Origin: Propionibacterium australiense
Lineage (GTDB): Bacteria; Actinomycetota; Actinomycetes; Propionibacteriales; Propionibacteriaceae
Reading direction: 5' to 3'
Assembly (NCBI RefSeq): GCF_003666605.1
Contig: NZ_RCIV01000012.1
Span: 22,160 to 86,159, forward strand
Length of the DNA: 64,000 nt
Positions 49,236-57,476 of the stretch are shown one piece after another (position 1 is the first letter of the stretch; each line of letters begins with the position of its first letter). Both the position numbers and the translations under genes were made by a program. Below the pieces are notes generated by a model. That model made no database searches. It saw only the letters and a list, made by a program, of their open reading frames with translations, and was not told the DNA's origin.

Positions 49236-51563
49236 TCAGCGACCGGGGTCGGCGACGATGATCTCGCTGACCGCCTCGACCAGGTCCTCGGGCAGGGGCG
49301 CGGCCTCACCGTGAACGATGCCGCGCACCCGGGCCTCACGCAGCGCGACGAGCTGGTCGAGCGGACCCGCGGCGGCGACGAGCTCACTGACGAAGTTCTT
49401 CGCGGTGTGCGCGCACTGGGCGGCGACGAGCAGCTCGTGGATGCGCCGGACGGGTTCGTTGGAACCGAGATCGGATCCCTCGGGAAGGTGGGCGGCAAGG
49501 CCCTTCGCGACCGGCGCCTCGCCGAGGTCGATCGAGTGGTCCGCACCGGCCGACGAGGACTCCGCGCCGACGAACCGCACCCGCCAGCGCCGCCGCGCCG
49601 GGACCACCTCGGCGGCCCCCTCGACCGGGTGCACGGTCAGCACTCGTGCTGCCTGGTCCCACTCGATGAGCGTGCGGGCGGTGGCGGGCTCGAGGGCCCC
49701 GTCGTCCTCGACGAGCTGGTAGGAGGCATCGGCGCCCGGCACGACGAGCAGCTCGATCTCGTCCGGGTTGTCGGTGGAGGCGCCGGTGGCCGTCGGGATG
49801 ATCGAGCCGGCGCGGGCGAACACCGGGATGGTCCTCAGACCCCGGCGCACGGTGAGGAAGCGATCGCCCCGGTAGACGAGGCCCGAGAAGACGTCCACCC
49901 ACACACCCGGCGGGAACCAGACGCGGGTCGCCGCGGTCTGCGAGGCCTTGTCGAGGGGCCGGGTGATCGGCGCGACGAGCAGGTCACGCCCGAGCAGGTA
50001 CTCGCCGGGCGCCTCGTAGGACTCGAATCGGTCGCCCCACTCGTGGTAGACGGGCCGTACGAGCGGCGCCCCGGTGGCCCACTCGGTGTAGAGATAGGGC
50101 ACGAGCGCGTGGCGCAGGCGAAGGAAGCGGGTCATGATCGAGCGCGCGACGGCCCCGTAGTTCCACGGCTCCTTCCCGGCGAACGGGTCGTCGCTCGAGT
50201 GCAGCCGGGTGAAGGGGGAGAAGACGCCGAACTGCAGCCAGCGGGTGGCCAGCTCGTCGTCGTGAGCGCCGAAGACGTGCCCGCCGATGTCGTGGCTCCA
50301 CATGCCGTAACCGACGTTCGCCGCCGTCGCGGTGAACCGCGGCTGGAAGGCGAGCGAGGCCCATGAGGCGACGGCGTCGCCGGAGAAACCCACCGGGAAA
50401 CGGTGGGACCCGGGCCCGGCATAGCGGGACAGGATGAGTGGACGCCGACCCCGGGCCGCCATGTCGGCGGTGTGCAGCTGGTTGAGCCGCCACAGCGGGT
50501 CCACGCCGTCGACCCCGACCGTGCCCTGCTGCCAGTCGATCCACCAGAAGTCGACGCCCATGTCCTCCAGCGGGTGGTGCACCTGCTCGAAGTAGGCCTT
50601 CGTGAACACCGGATCGGACAGGTCGAACTCCACCGGGAGCCCCGCCTCGGGGTCCCGCCCCATGGCCTCGCACACCGCCGGATAGCAGTCCTCGTAGGCG
50701 CGGATGCCGTCGGCCGGGTGCACGTTGAGCGTGACGCGCAGGCCCCGGGAGTGCAGCCCGGCGAGGAAGCCGTCCGGGTCTCCGAAGAGCTCCCGGTTCC
50801 ACGTGTACCCGGTCCAGCCGTGCCCGTAGGCGGGGTCGATGTCGGTGAGGTGCCAGTCCATGTCGACGACGGCGACCGAGAAGGGGATGCCCTCGGCGGC
50901 GAAACGGTCCATGAGCTGCTCGTACTCGTCCTGCGTGTAGGCGTGGTAGCGGCTCCACCAGTTGCCGAAGGCCCAGCGGGGGATGAGCGGCGGGGCTCCC
51001 GCGATGCGGTAGAAGTCGTCGACGGCCCCGGCGTGGTCGAGCCCGTGGACGAAGACGTAGACGTCGACGGTGCCCGGGGCCCTGGCGACAAGCCGGTCGC
51101 CGTCGACGACGAGCGAGTCCGAGTCGTCGAGCACCGAGATGCCGTTGCGGGTGACGAGGCCATCGCCCATGCCGATGGGACCGTCCGCCCCGTCGAGGGT
51201 GCGCGCGGTGCCGCCGAGGTTCGAGACCAGTCCCAGGGCGGGACCGAACAGATTGGGCAGCGGCTGGCCGTAACGCCACGCCGACTCGTAGTCGCCGCGG
51301 CCCTTGACCCGAAGGGAACTCGGCGCCGGCTCGGTGCCGTCGTAGTCGAGCTGGAAGGCGGCGGTGATGATCTGCACGAGGCCCGGCTCGTCGCGTACCT
51401 GGGCGCGGACGGGAGTGAAGGGGCGCCTCGTCACGACCTGGGTGGGACGGTCCTCGAAGACGCCCTGGGGGCTCCACTCGTAGCGCAGCAGGTGCTCGCC
51501 GAGAACGCTGATCCGCCAGTTCGCGCCGCTCAGCTGCAGCCTCCCGGACTCCTCCATCCCCAT
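49236..51563 (-). CDS. GH31-family alpha-glucosidase or alpha-xylosidase
   Basis: 775 residues, no signal peptide, hence cytoplasmic. GH31 catalytic region: PRWAFGNWWSRYHAYTQDEY, VDMDWHLTD, and the nucleophile Asp in DFWWIDWQQG; the acid/base lies near FPVGFSGDAVASW, and WSHDIGGHVFG follows. The last ~100 residues (after RRWRVRFVGAES) form an extra C-terminal domain. It should hydrolyse alpha-linked glucose or xylose from oligosaccharides imported by an unseen transporter. AAGGGGG precedes the ATG at 51563. It sits between two PH-like membrane protein genes on the same strand. Confidence 0.92.
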   Translation of the reverse strand: MGMEESGRLQLSGANWRISVLGEHLLRYEWSPQGVFEDRPTQVVTRRPFTPVRAQVRDEPGLVQIITAAFQLDYDGTEPAPSSLRVKGRGDYESAWRYGQPLPNLFGPALGLVSNLGGTARTLDGADGPIGMGDGLVTRNGISVLDDSDSLVVDGDRLVARAPGTVDVYVFVHGLDHAGAVDDFYRIAGAPPLIPRWAFGNWWSRYHAYTQDEYEQLMDRFAAEGIPFSVAVVDMDWHLTDIDPAYGHGWTGYTWNRELFGDPDGFLAGLHSRGLRVTLNVHPADGIRAYEDCYPAVCEAMGRDPEAGLPVEFDLSDPVFTKAYFEQVHHPLEDMGVDFWWIDWQQGTVGVDGVDPLWRLNQLHTADMAARGRRPLILSRYAGPGSHRFPVGFSGDAVASWASLAFQPRFTATAANVGYGMWSHDIGGHVFGAHDDELATRWLQFGVFSPFTRLHSSDDPFAGKEPWNYGAVARSIMTRFLRLRHALVPYLYTEWATGAPLVRPVYHEWGDRFESYEAPGEYLLGRDLLVAPITRPLDKASQTAATRVWFPPGVWVDVFSGLVYRGDRFLTVRRGLRTIPVFARAGSIIPTATGASTDNPDEIELLVVPGADASYQLVEDDGALEPATARTLIEWDQAARVLTVHPVEGAAEVVPARRRWRVRFVGAESSSAGADHSIDLGEAPVAKGLAAHLPEGSDLGSNEPVRRIHELLVAAQCAHTAKNFVSELVAAAGPLDQLVALREARVRGIVHGEAAPLPEDLVEAVSEIIVADPGR

Positions 51564-51662
51564 GTGATCCCCCTTGTCGATGGTTGATCATGGCATCCGC
51601 TGGCCAGCCTAGCGGTTGTCGGCCGGGGCGTCATGGGGTTCAGCCGGGGCGGCGGTGCACGT

Positions 51663-52256
51663 TCAGTTGGCGGCCGGGAACTGCTTCGACCACTCGTAGT
51701 AGCGCATGTGGGCCTGCTGCATGAGGAACCAGACGTGCTCCCTCTCCTGCACGTCACGGATGACATAGTCCGGGAACGAGACGACGGTTTCCTTGCCGAC
51801 GCCGCGTTTGGGTCTGAGCTGGCAGACCTTGATCGTGCGGCCCGACTTGATGGCGACCACCTCGACCTTGTCCAGGTCGCACCAGCGGTACGTGAACTTG
51901 TTCACCCACCCGCCGTCCTTGAGCATGTCGTGGACGACGCCGCGGCTGTTGATGACGACCCTGACGGGGGCCTTCTGGATGGAGTTGTAGGCGATCGCAC
52001 GCACCACGGCGGCGAAGGCCGCGACGACGATGACCCAGGCGAGGATCTCCCTGGTGATGAGGGCGGCGACAAGAGCGCCGACGAGGATCACTGAGCTGAT
52101 GACCAGGAGCCAGATTCTGGATCGTTTCGACCTCGTGGGCTCGAAGGTGTAGAGGATGTCCTCACCGGCATCCAGGCCGGAGAACATCCGGTTGAGTTCG
52201 TCCGGGGAGACCTGGGACCGCGTCTGGTAGCTCGGAGGGGGGTCGAGTGCGCTCAT
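51663..52256 (-). CDS. Membrane protein with PH-like domain (paralogue of 48542-49123)
   Basis: 197 residues. N-terminal polar stretch with SPDELNRMFSGLDAGEDILYTF, two hydrophobic helices (IWLLVISSVILVGALVAALI, ILAWVIVVAAFAAVVRAIAY), then APVRVVINSRGVVHDML and FTYRWCDLDKVEVVAIKSGRT, ending QQAHMRYYEWSKQFPAAN. It shares topology, the YRW core and the tail pattern with the protein encoded at 48542. Function unknown. Confidence 0.7.
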   Translation of the reverse strand: MSALDPPPSYQTRSQVSPDELNRMFSGLDAGEDILYTFEPTRSKRSRIWLLVISSVILVGALVAALITREILAWVIVVAAFAAVVRAIAYNSIQKAPVRVVINSRGVVHDMLKDGGWVNKFTYRWCDLDKVEVVAIKSGRTIKVCQLRPKRGVGKETVVSFPDYVIRDVQEREHVWFLMQQAHMRYYEWSKQFPAAN

Positions 52257-52656
52257 GAGAGGTGTCTGCCTTGTCCTGATCGTGTGCCACCGTCATAGGC
52301 GGGGCAGTGCGGGGTGTTCCCGCTGAACGATACACCCGGCCGCCTGCCGGAGGACCGGAGGCGACGAGCCGGCTTGGAGGCAGACGGCCGATCACAACAG
52401 ATGTCGGCCTATCCGAACGACGCATCACGCGGCAGCCGAGCACGGCTCCGCACAGACATCCGGCCTCCCGGCCCCAGTTGCCCTCCCCCTTGGACGGCGT
52501 CGGTGATACCCCTGAGAGAACCTGGGATCTGCTGGACGTGATGAGCCGGGTAAGCGAGCACAGAGTTTCATTGAAACTTGAAACGCGCGGTGGTGACGAT
52601 AGTCTCGCTCTTGCGTATCGCACGAACGAACCACCCCCGCAACCCAAGGAGCAGAC
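52257..52656. other. 400-bp region upstream of azoR-like gene
   Basis: No convincing gene; the frames open here have unnatural composition. It carries the promoter region and palindrome of the flavoprotein gene at its right end. Confidence 0.45.
52564..52578. promoter_or_regulatory. Palindrome AGTTTCA-T-TGAAACT before the azoR-like gene
   Basis: Perfect 7-base arms, plus a third half-site TGAAACG at 52579-52585 in direct repeat. It lies about 80 bases before the start codon, so a MarR- or TetR-type regulator could bind here. No regulator gene is adjacent. Confidence 0.55.
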
Positions 52657-53262
52657 ATGACGACAGTGCTCATCGTCAGGGCCCACGTGCTCGACGCCAC
52701 CCGCTCGCACTCGATGAAGGGCCTGGACCGGTTCATCGAGGTCTACTCGGCCACCCACCCCGGCGACACCCTCGAGGTCCTGGACGTCTACGACGGCTCC
52801 GTGCCCGAGATCGACGCCGACATCGTGGCCCATCTGCGCCCCGACGGCACCGAGCCCTCTCCCGAGGCCCGGGCGAAGGCCGCTCGGTTCGACGCCCTCA
52901 CCGACCAGTTCCTGGCCGCCGACAAGATCGTCATCGCCAACCCGCTGTGGAATCTCAACCTGCCGGTGCGGCTGCACGCCTGGATCGACACGATCTGTGT
53001 CGCCGGCAAGACCTTCGCGTACACCGAGCAGGGCCCGGCCGGCCTGGCCGCGGGCAAGAAGGTACTGCACATCCAGTCGAACGGAGGGGCCTACGGCGGC
53101 AACGAGCCCGGCTCGAAGTACCTCGAGCAGGTGCTGGGGCTGACCGGCATCACCGACATCACCTCGGTGTTCATCGAGGGCCAGGACTACGCGCCGGACA
53201 AGGACGCGGAGATCACCGCGGCGGCCCTGGCCCGCATCGAGGAGATCGCCAAGGACTTCTGA
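52657..53262 (+). CDS. azoR: FMN-dependent NADH:quinone/azo reductase
   Basis: 201 residues, flavodoxin-like fold. TTVLIVRAHVLDATRSHSMKGLDRF, then the FMN-binding NPLWNLNLPVRLHAWIDTICVAGKTFAYTEQGPAGL and LHIQSNGGAYGG, match AzoR/AcpD. It performs two-electron reduction of quinones (and azo dyes), protecting against electrophile stress. AAGGAG precedes the ATG at 52657. A palindromic operator upstream suggests induction by its substrates. A hairpin at 53378 ends the transcript. Confidence 0.92.
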   Translation: MTTVLIVRAHVLDATRSHSMKGLDRFIEVYSATHPGDTLEVLDVYDGSVPEIDADIVAHLRPDGTEPSPEARAKAARFDALTDQFLAADKIVIANPLWNLNLPVRLHAWIDTICVAGKTFAYTEQGPAGLAAGKKVLHIQSNGGAYGGNEPGSKYLEQVLGLTGITDITSVFIEGQDYAPDKDAEITAAALARIEEIAKDF

Positions 53263-53377
53263 GTCACGCGCGTCGAGGGGACGAGGCACCGTCCCGGCGC
53301 GGCAGCGTACGGTCACCGTCCCAGGCCGGCCCCGGGCGTTCTCCTGCGGCCCGCAACCGGTCGGCGCGAGGTCTCAG

Positions 53378-53423
53378 GCCCCGGTGCGTGGGCCCGCATG
53401 CGGCGGGTTCCACGCACCGGGGC
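53378..53423 (+). terminator. Terminator hairpin after azoR
   Basis: GCCCCGGTGCGTGG (53378-53391) pairs perfectly with CCACGCACCGGGGC (53410-53423), 18-base loop, about 115 bases past the stop codon. Confidence 0.65.
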
Positions 53424-53552
53424 TCGTCACGTCCGCAGGATGTGCGGGAGGAAGGCCATGCGCGCACGACATCCCTCGGTTGCCCCCATGGGCGATCCGG
53501 TGGCGGTATCGCCTACGATGCTCGACGTACGCCCCAAACCCCTGGAGATCCC

Positions 53553-54221
53553 ATGAAACGCCAATCATGTGCTGCAAGCATCGCCGCCGCCCTCTCCGCC
53601 GCCGCTCTCACCCTGTCGATGTCGGCCTGCTCCACCACGTCGGACACCACGACAGGCTCCGCGGAGTCCAGCCAGGCGGCCAGTTCACCCACCCCCACCG
53701 TCCCCGACGGGTACACCCGCACCGAGGTGCCCGAAACCGGGCTCTCCATCGCCATCCCCTCCAGCTGGGAGACCCTGACGAGGGATAACGTCTCGGACGA
53801 TGCCCTCGTCGAACGCATCGCACAGGCCCGTGGGATGACGCCGGAGGCCCTGACCATGGGCTTGGAACGCTTCTCGCTCATCGGCGTCGACACCTCCGAC
53901 ACGGCGGGTCACGCGGAGAACCTCGCCGCGATACAGGAGACGGACGAGGAGCTCGACGGGCTGCCCAGCGAGGAGGAGTTCACTGAGGAGTTCCTCTCCG
54001 ACCGTGAGATCGACTCCGGCGAGTACGCCAGGGTGACGACGGGGAGCGGCGCCGACGCCGTTCGTTACGTCCTCACCGGGACGGGGGGCGACGGGCAGAA
54101 GCACCATTCGGCCCTCGTCGTCTTCAAGAACGGGGAGCACACCTTCTTCGCCGCGTTCATCGACGCCGCCTCCACCAGCCGCGCGCAGGAGCTCGCCGAC
54201 GCGGTCATCGGATCCCTCTGA
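53553..54221 (+). CDS. Secreted lipoprotein of unknown function
   Basis: 222 residues. Signal sequence with SAAALTLSMSAC and a lipobox cysteine at about residue 26, then a Ser/Thr/Pro linker. The mature domain begins PDGYTRTEVPETGLSIAIPSSWETL, like proteins with a PsbP/LpqN-type fold, and ends VVFKNGEHTFFAAFIDAASTSRAQELADAVIGSL. LpqN-type lipoproteins are common on actinobacterial surfaces. GGAG lies before the ATG at 53553. Confidence 0.78.
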   Translation: MKRQSCAASIAAALSAAALTLSMSACSTTSDTTTGSAESSQAASSPTPTVPDGYTRTEVPETGLSIAIPSSWETLTRDNVSDDALVERIAQARGMTPEALTMGLERFSLIGVDTSDTAGHAENLAAIQETDEELDGLPSEEEFTEEFLSDREIDSGEYARVTTGSGADAVRYVLTGTGGDGQKHHSALVVFKNGEHTFFAAFIDAASTSRAQELADAVIGSL

Positions 54222-54267
54222 GCCCGCCGCCCGACGGAGGGGAGACGGCACCGTCCCACGGGCATGA

Positions 54268-54295
54268 ACCCGCCGGGCTCAGCGAACCGGCGGGT
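54268..54295. terminator. Hairpin between the lipoprotein and ankyrin genes
   Basis: ACCCGCCGG (54268-54276) pairs with CCGGCGGGT (54287-54295). It follows the lipoprotein stop by 47 bases and ends 15 bases before the next ATG. Confidence 0.5.
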
Positions 54296-54310
54296 GGCTA
54301 CCGTTCTCTC

Positions 54311-54970
54311 ATGGAACACGAGTTGCCCGACCTGGTGAACACCCTCGCCGACCTGGACCGGATCTGCGCCGAGGCCCCCGAGGGCGACCGGGCGTCCCTG
54401 CTGGTGGCGCGGGATGTCCTGGTGGACCGCGACGTGCAGATGGCCTACGAGCTGGCCAGGGCGGGAGACTGGCGCACGGTACAGGAGGCGTGGGGGCGCC
54501 ACGAGATGTTCGCCCGCGAGTGCGCCCACCACGTCAAGCCGCGTTCGGGCTGGTCGTTCCTCCACCAGGCCGCGTTCTGGGGGCGCGAGGCGGCGTGCCG
54601 TGAACTTATCCGGTGGGGAGCCGACATCCACCTCACCGACAAGGACGGCATGGCCCCGTCCCAGGTGGCCACCGCGCGGGGGCACGGTGGCCTCGCGGCA
54701 CTCCTCGACCGGGCCGGCGAGAACGCCCGTCACCTGTGGACGCCCCCTCCGGACTCCTCGATGCTGCCGTCGAGCAATGCCTTCTCTCAGGGCACCGCCT
54801 GGACCCCGCCGCACGACGACCGTGTCTGCTACGGCGGCGGGGTCGCGGTGATCACCGCGAGTGTGCCGGTCTGGGTCGATGACTTCCGGCGGGTCATCGT
54901 GGGATGGCACGGCACCACGACCCCGCCCCTCGGAATGGACGGCCAGTCAATGATCCCCGGTGTCGGCTGA
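54311..54970 (+). CDS. Ankyrin-repeat protein
   Basis: 219 residues. N-terminal acidic helical part, then one to two ankyrin units: GWSFLHQAAFWGREAACRELIRWGADIHLTDKDGMAPSQVATARGHGGLAALLDRAG. The last ~80 residues (VCYGGGVAVITASVPVWVDDFRRVIVGWHGTT) are a different, beta-rich segment seen in some ankyrin proteins linked to toxin or immunity functions; that is a guess. No Shine-Dalgarno precedes the ATG at 54311 and TACCGT lies 6 bases before it, so the message may be leaderless. Confidence 0.8.
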   Translation: MEHELPDLVNTLADLDRICAEAPEGDRASLLVARDVLVDRDVQMAYELARAGDWRTVQEAWGRHEMFARECAHHVKPRSGWSFLHQAAFWGREAACRELIRWGADIHLTDKDGMAPSQVATARGHGGLAALLDRAGENARHLWTPPPDSSMLPSSNAFSQGTAWTPPHDDRVCYGGGVAVITASVPVWVDDFRRVIVGWHGTTTPPLGMDGQSMIPGVG

Positions 54971-55124
54971 ACGCAGGGGCCCTCTGCCGGCCGCGAGTCG
55001 GCGCGACTTCGCCTCACCGCGGGGGACGCGTCACCCCGGCCGGATCCGATGTACCGATCGCCCGCGGTGCGCGCACCCGAACCGGGCGCCGTCCCCGCCT
55101 CGACCCGACAGGACGGGCCGTACC

Positions 55125-55433
55125 TCAGGTCAGGAGCTGAAGGGCCTCGGCCGCGCCGATGGCCAGGGCGGCGCCCAGGACCACCGCCGACAGGTCGTGG
55201 CCGCGCCAGCCGAGCACGAGGGCGACCCCCAGGGCGACGAGCCCGGTGGCGAGTGAGGGGGCGTCGGTGAGGATGGCGGGGAAGGCCATCGCCGCCAGCA
55301 CCACGTAGGGCAGGTAGTGCAGGAAGCTGAGCGCCCACTGGTTCGTGATGCGTCGCCGGATGGCCAGCAGGGGGACGGCCCGCATGAGATAGGTGACGAC
55401 GGCCATGATCGCCACGCCGAACCACAGGTTCAT
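55125..55433 (-). CDS. azlD: AzlD-type branched-chain amino acid exporter subunit
   Basis: 102 residues with about four transmembrane helices: NLWFGVAIMAVVTYLMRAVPLLAIRRR then LSFLHYLPYVVLAAMAFPAIL. This is the small AzlD partner. The ATG at 55433 overlaps the azlC stop as ATGA. Exports leucine-like amino acids or analogues together with AzlC. Confidence 0.9.
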   Translation of the reverse strand: MNLWFGVAIMAVVTYLMRAVPLLAIRRRITNQWALSFLHYLPYVVLAAMAFPAILTDAPSLATGLVALGVALVLGWRGHDLSAVVLGAALAIGAAEALQLLT

Positions 55434-56140
55434 GCCTGCGCCCCCTGCTCGTCCGACGCTCGTACCGGGGCGATGGTGGCGAGCACCGCCGAGACCACCA
55501 GGGCGGTGACGATGATCCGCCACCCCGAGGCCAGGTCGGTCCACACGGCGAGCACGGCGCTCATCCCGGCGCCGCCCGCCACGGCGCCCAGCACGGGACG
55601 TGCCCGGGCGGCGACCGGGGTGACGATCGCCACGAACATGACGTACATGAGCAGACCGAAGGCCGCGGTGAGCCGGGCCGGGAGCGCGTCGCCCACCAGG
55701 CCGCCGAGCACCGATCCGCTGGTCCACCCGACGATGGGCAGGACGCAGCCGCTCAGATAGGAGACGACGGTGAGCCGTGTACGTGACATCCCCAGCGCGT
55801 AGATCTCATCGGTGATGCCCCACGCCAGCAGCATGCGCTGCACGCTGCCGGCCCCGGGTCCCAGCCGCTGGCCCAGCGAGATCGCCATGAGCACGTACCG
55901 CAGGTTCACCAGGAAGACCCCCAGGGCGAGCTGCAGCCACGAGCCACCGCTGATGATCACCGTCACCCCCGCCAGCTGACCGGAGGAGGAGACATTGGTG
56001 AACGAGATGAGCCCGGCCATCGCCGGGGGGATCCCGCCGCGGGCGCAGAACAGCCCGAAGGCCATGGCCACGAAGAAGTAACCGACCATGATGGGAATCG
56101 AATCCCGCATGGCGGTGGCGATCTCCTCGCGTCCGGTCAC
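55430..56140 (-). CDS. azlC: AzlC-type branched-chain amino acid exporter subunit
   Basis: 236 residues, polytopic. SIPIMVGYFFVAMAFGLFCARGGIPPAMAGLISFTNVSSSGQLAGV and NLRYVLMAISLGQRL...AWGITDEIYAL match AzlC (LIV-E family). GTG start at 56140; an internal ATG (MRDSIPIM) preceded by GAGGAG is an alternative. Forms the exporter with AzlD. Confidence 0.92.
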   Translation of the reverse strand: MTGREEIATAMRDSIPIMVGYFFVAMAFGLFCARGGIPPAMAGLISFTNVSSSGQLAGVTVIISGGSWLQLALGVFLVNLRYVLMAISLGQRLGPGAGSVQRMLLAWGITDEIYALGMSRTRLTVVSYLSGCVLPIVGWTSGSVLGGLVGDALPARLTAAFGLLMYVMFVAIVTPVAARARPVLGAVAGGAGMSAVLAVWTDLASGWRIIVTALVVSAVLATIAPVRASDEQGAQA

Positions 56141-56410
56141 TGCGACACCCTACGCGCGCAGGGGACCCGTCGCCGAGTCATCCCACCCCTCGAAGCCGGT
56201 CTCCCCCAGCGCACAGGCTCTCGGCCCGCACCCGGGGATACGGGCGAGTCCGGCGACGGTGGCCCTCGAAAGTCATGCGCGGGGAGGGCACGGAGCCGCC
56301 TCGGGCACGGGCACGGCCCTCCCCGCCCGGCGTGCCGGCAGCCTCTCGACCCATGCCCGGCACCATGGAATGATGCCGGGTCACGGGTCGGCCGGACCGC
56401 GACGCCGCGG

Positions 56411-57358
56411 TCAGGTCAGGACGGAGCCGACTCGCGCCATGAACTCCCCGAGGAAGCGCTCGACGTCGACCTGCACCGCGACCTCAACCGTCTTCACCGG
56501 ATCCGACAGCCCCTCGAGACTGCCGATGGTGCGTCCCCGGGTCGGCCCCTCCAGATCGACCTGCATGTTGATGGGGAGCAGGGTGACCAGGCTCTGATCG
56601 GCGGCCACGGCGACGGCGAGCGGGTCGTGCAGACCGCAGCCGGCGATGTCCATGGCCCTTGTCTCGAAATCGATGTAGTAGTCCGTCATGTCCGCGTAGC
56701 AGCGGCCGGCCTCCGTGCCCAAGTCGCGCCACGTCGAGGTCTCGGCCTTGGTCAGGAGGGTCTGGTGGGTGACGTCCAGGCCGATCATGATCACCCTGGC
56801 TCCGGACCGGAACAGCCGGTCGGTGGCCTCGGGGTCCTGGCTGACGTTCGCCTCCGTCCATGCGTTCACATTGCCCTCGGTGGTCAGCGCGCCGCCCATC
56901 ATGACGATCGGCCCCATGAGGCCCTTGATCGCCGGGTCCTTCTCGAGGGCTGTGACGATGTTCGTCGCCGCCCCGGTCGGGATGCACACGAGCTCCTCGC
57001 CGTACCGGTGTGCCGATTCGATGATGAAGTCGACGGCAGGTTGGTGCTCGACGGGGCGCTTCGCATCGGGGATCTCGACCTCGCCCATGCCGTTCTGGCC
57101 ATGGACGAAGGTCGAGATCTCGGTCGGGGTGAAGGAATCGGCGGTCATCGAGTGGCCGACCCCGGCGAACACCGGCACATCCGTGCGCCCCAGCATCTGA
57201 AGAACGGCCAGTGAATTGCGTACCGACCGCTCGACCGTGACATTGCCGTACGTGGCGGTGATGCCGATGAGTTCGAGCTCCGGGCTTCCGAGGGCGTAGG
57301 CGATCGCGAGCGCGTCGTCGATCCCGGTGTCGAGGTCGAGAATGATTTTCTTGGTCAT
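56411..57358 (-). CDS. Inosine-uridine-type nucleoside hydrolase (A)
   Basis: 315 residues. N-terminal calcium and ribose-binding DLDTGIDDALAIAYALGSPE (the family's DTDPGxDDAxAI), central CIPTGAATNIVTALEKDPAIKG and MMGGALTTEGN, and the late HDPLAVAVAADQSLV. It cleaves ribonucleosides to base and ribose. AAGGAGAG before the ATG at 57358. Last gene of the minus-strand operon with hydrolase B and the CNT transporter. Only about a third identical by eye to hydrolase B, so the two probably differ in base preference. Confidence 0.92.
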   Translation of the reverse strand: MTKKIILDLDTGIDDALAIAYALGSPELELIGITATYGNVTVERSVRNSLAVLQMLGRTDVPVFAGVGHSMTADSFTPTEISTFVHGQNGMGEVEIPDAKRPVEHQPAVDFIIESAHRYGEELVCIPTGAATNIVTALEKDPAIKGLMGPIVMMGGALTTEGNVNAWTEANVSQDPEATDRLFRSGARVIMIGLDVTHQTLLTKAETSTWRDLGTEAGRCYADMTDYYIDFETRAMDIAGCGLHDPLAVAVAADQSLVTLLPINMQVDLEGPTRGRTIGSLEGLSDPVKTVEVAVQVDVERFLGEFMARVGSVLT

Positions 57359-57476
57359 GCTGCTCTCCTTTCCGTGGGTTCTTGCGTGTCAGTGGTTCCG
57401 GAGGAGCCGGCTCGGGGCATCGAGCGGGGAAGCAGTCGGCCCTTCCCGGAGCAGAGGGGGACCAGGTCCGTTCCCG

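Noticed and set aside
52307..52660. 117-codon frame before azoR
   Set aside because: Unnatural Arg/Pro/Thr composition, no ribosome site and overlap with a promoter palindrome.
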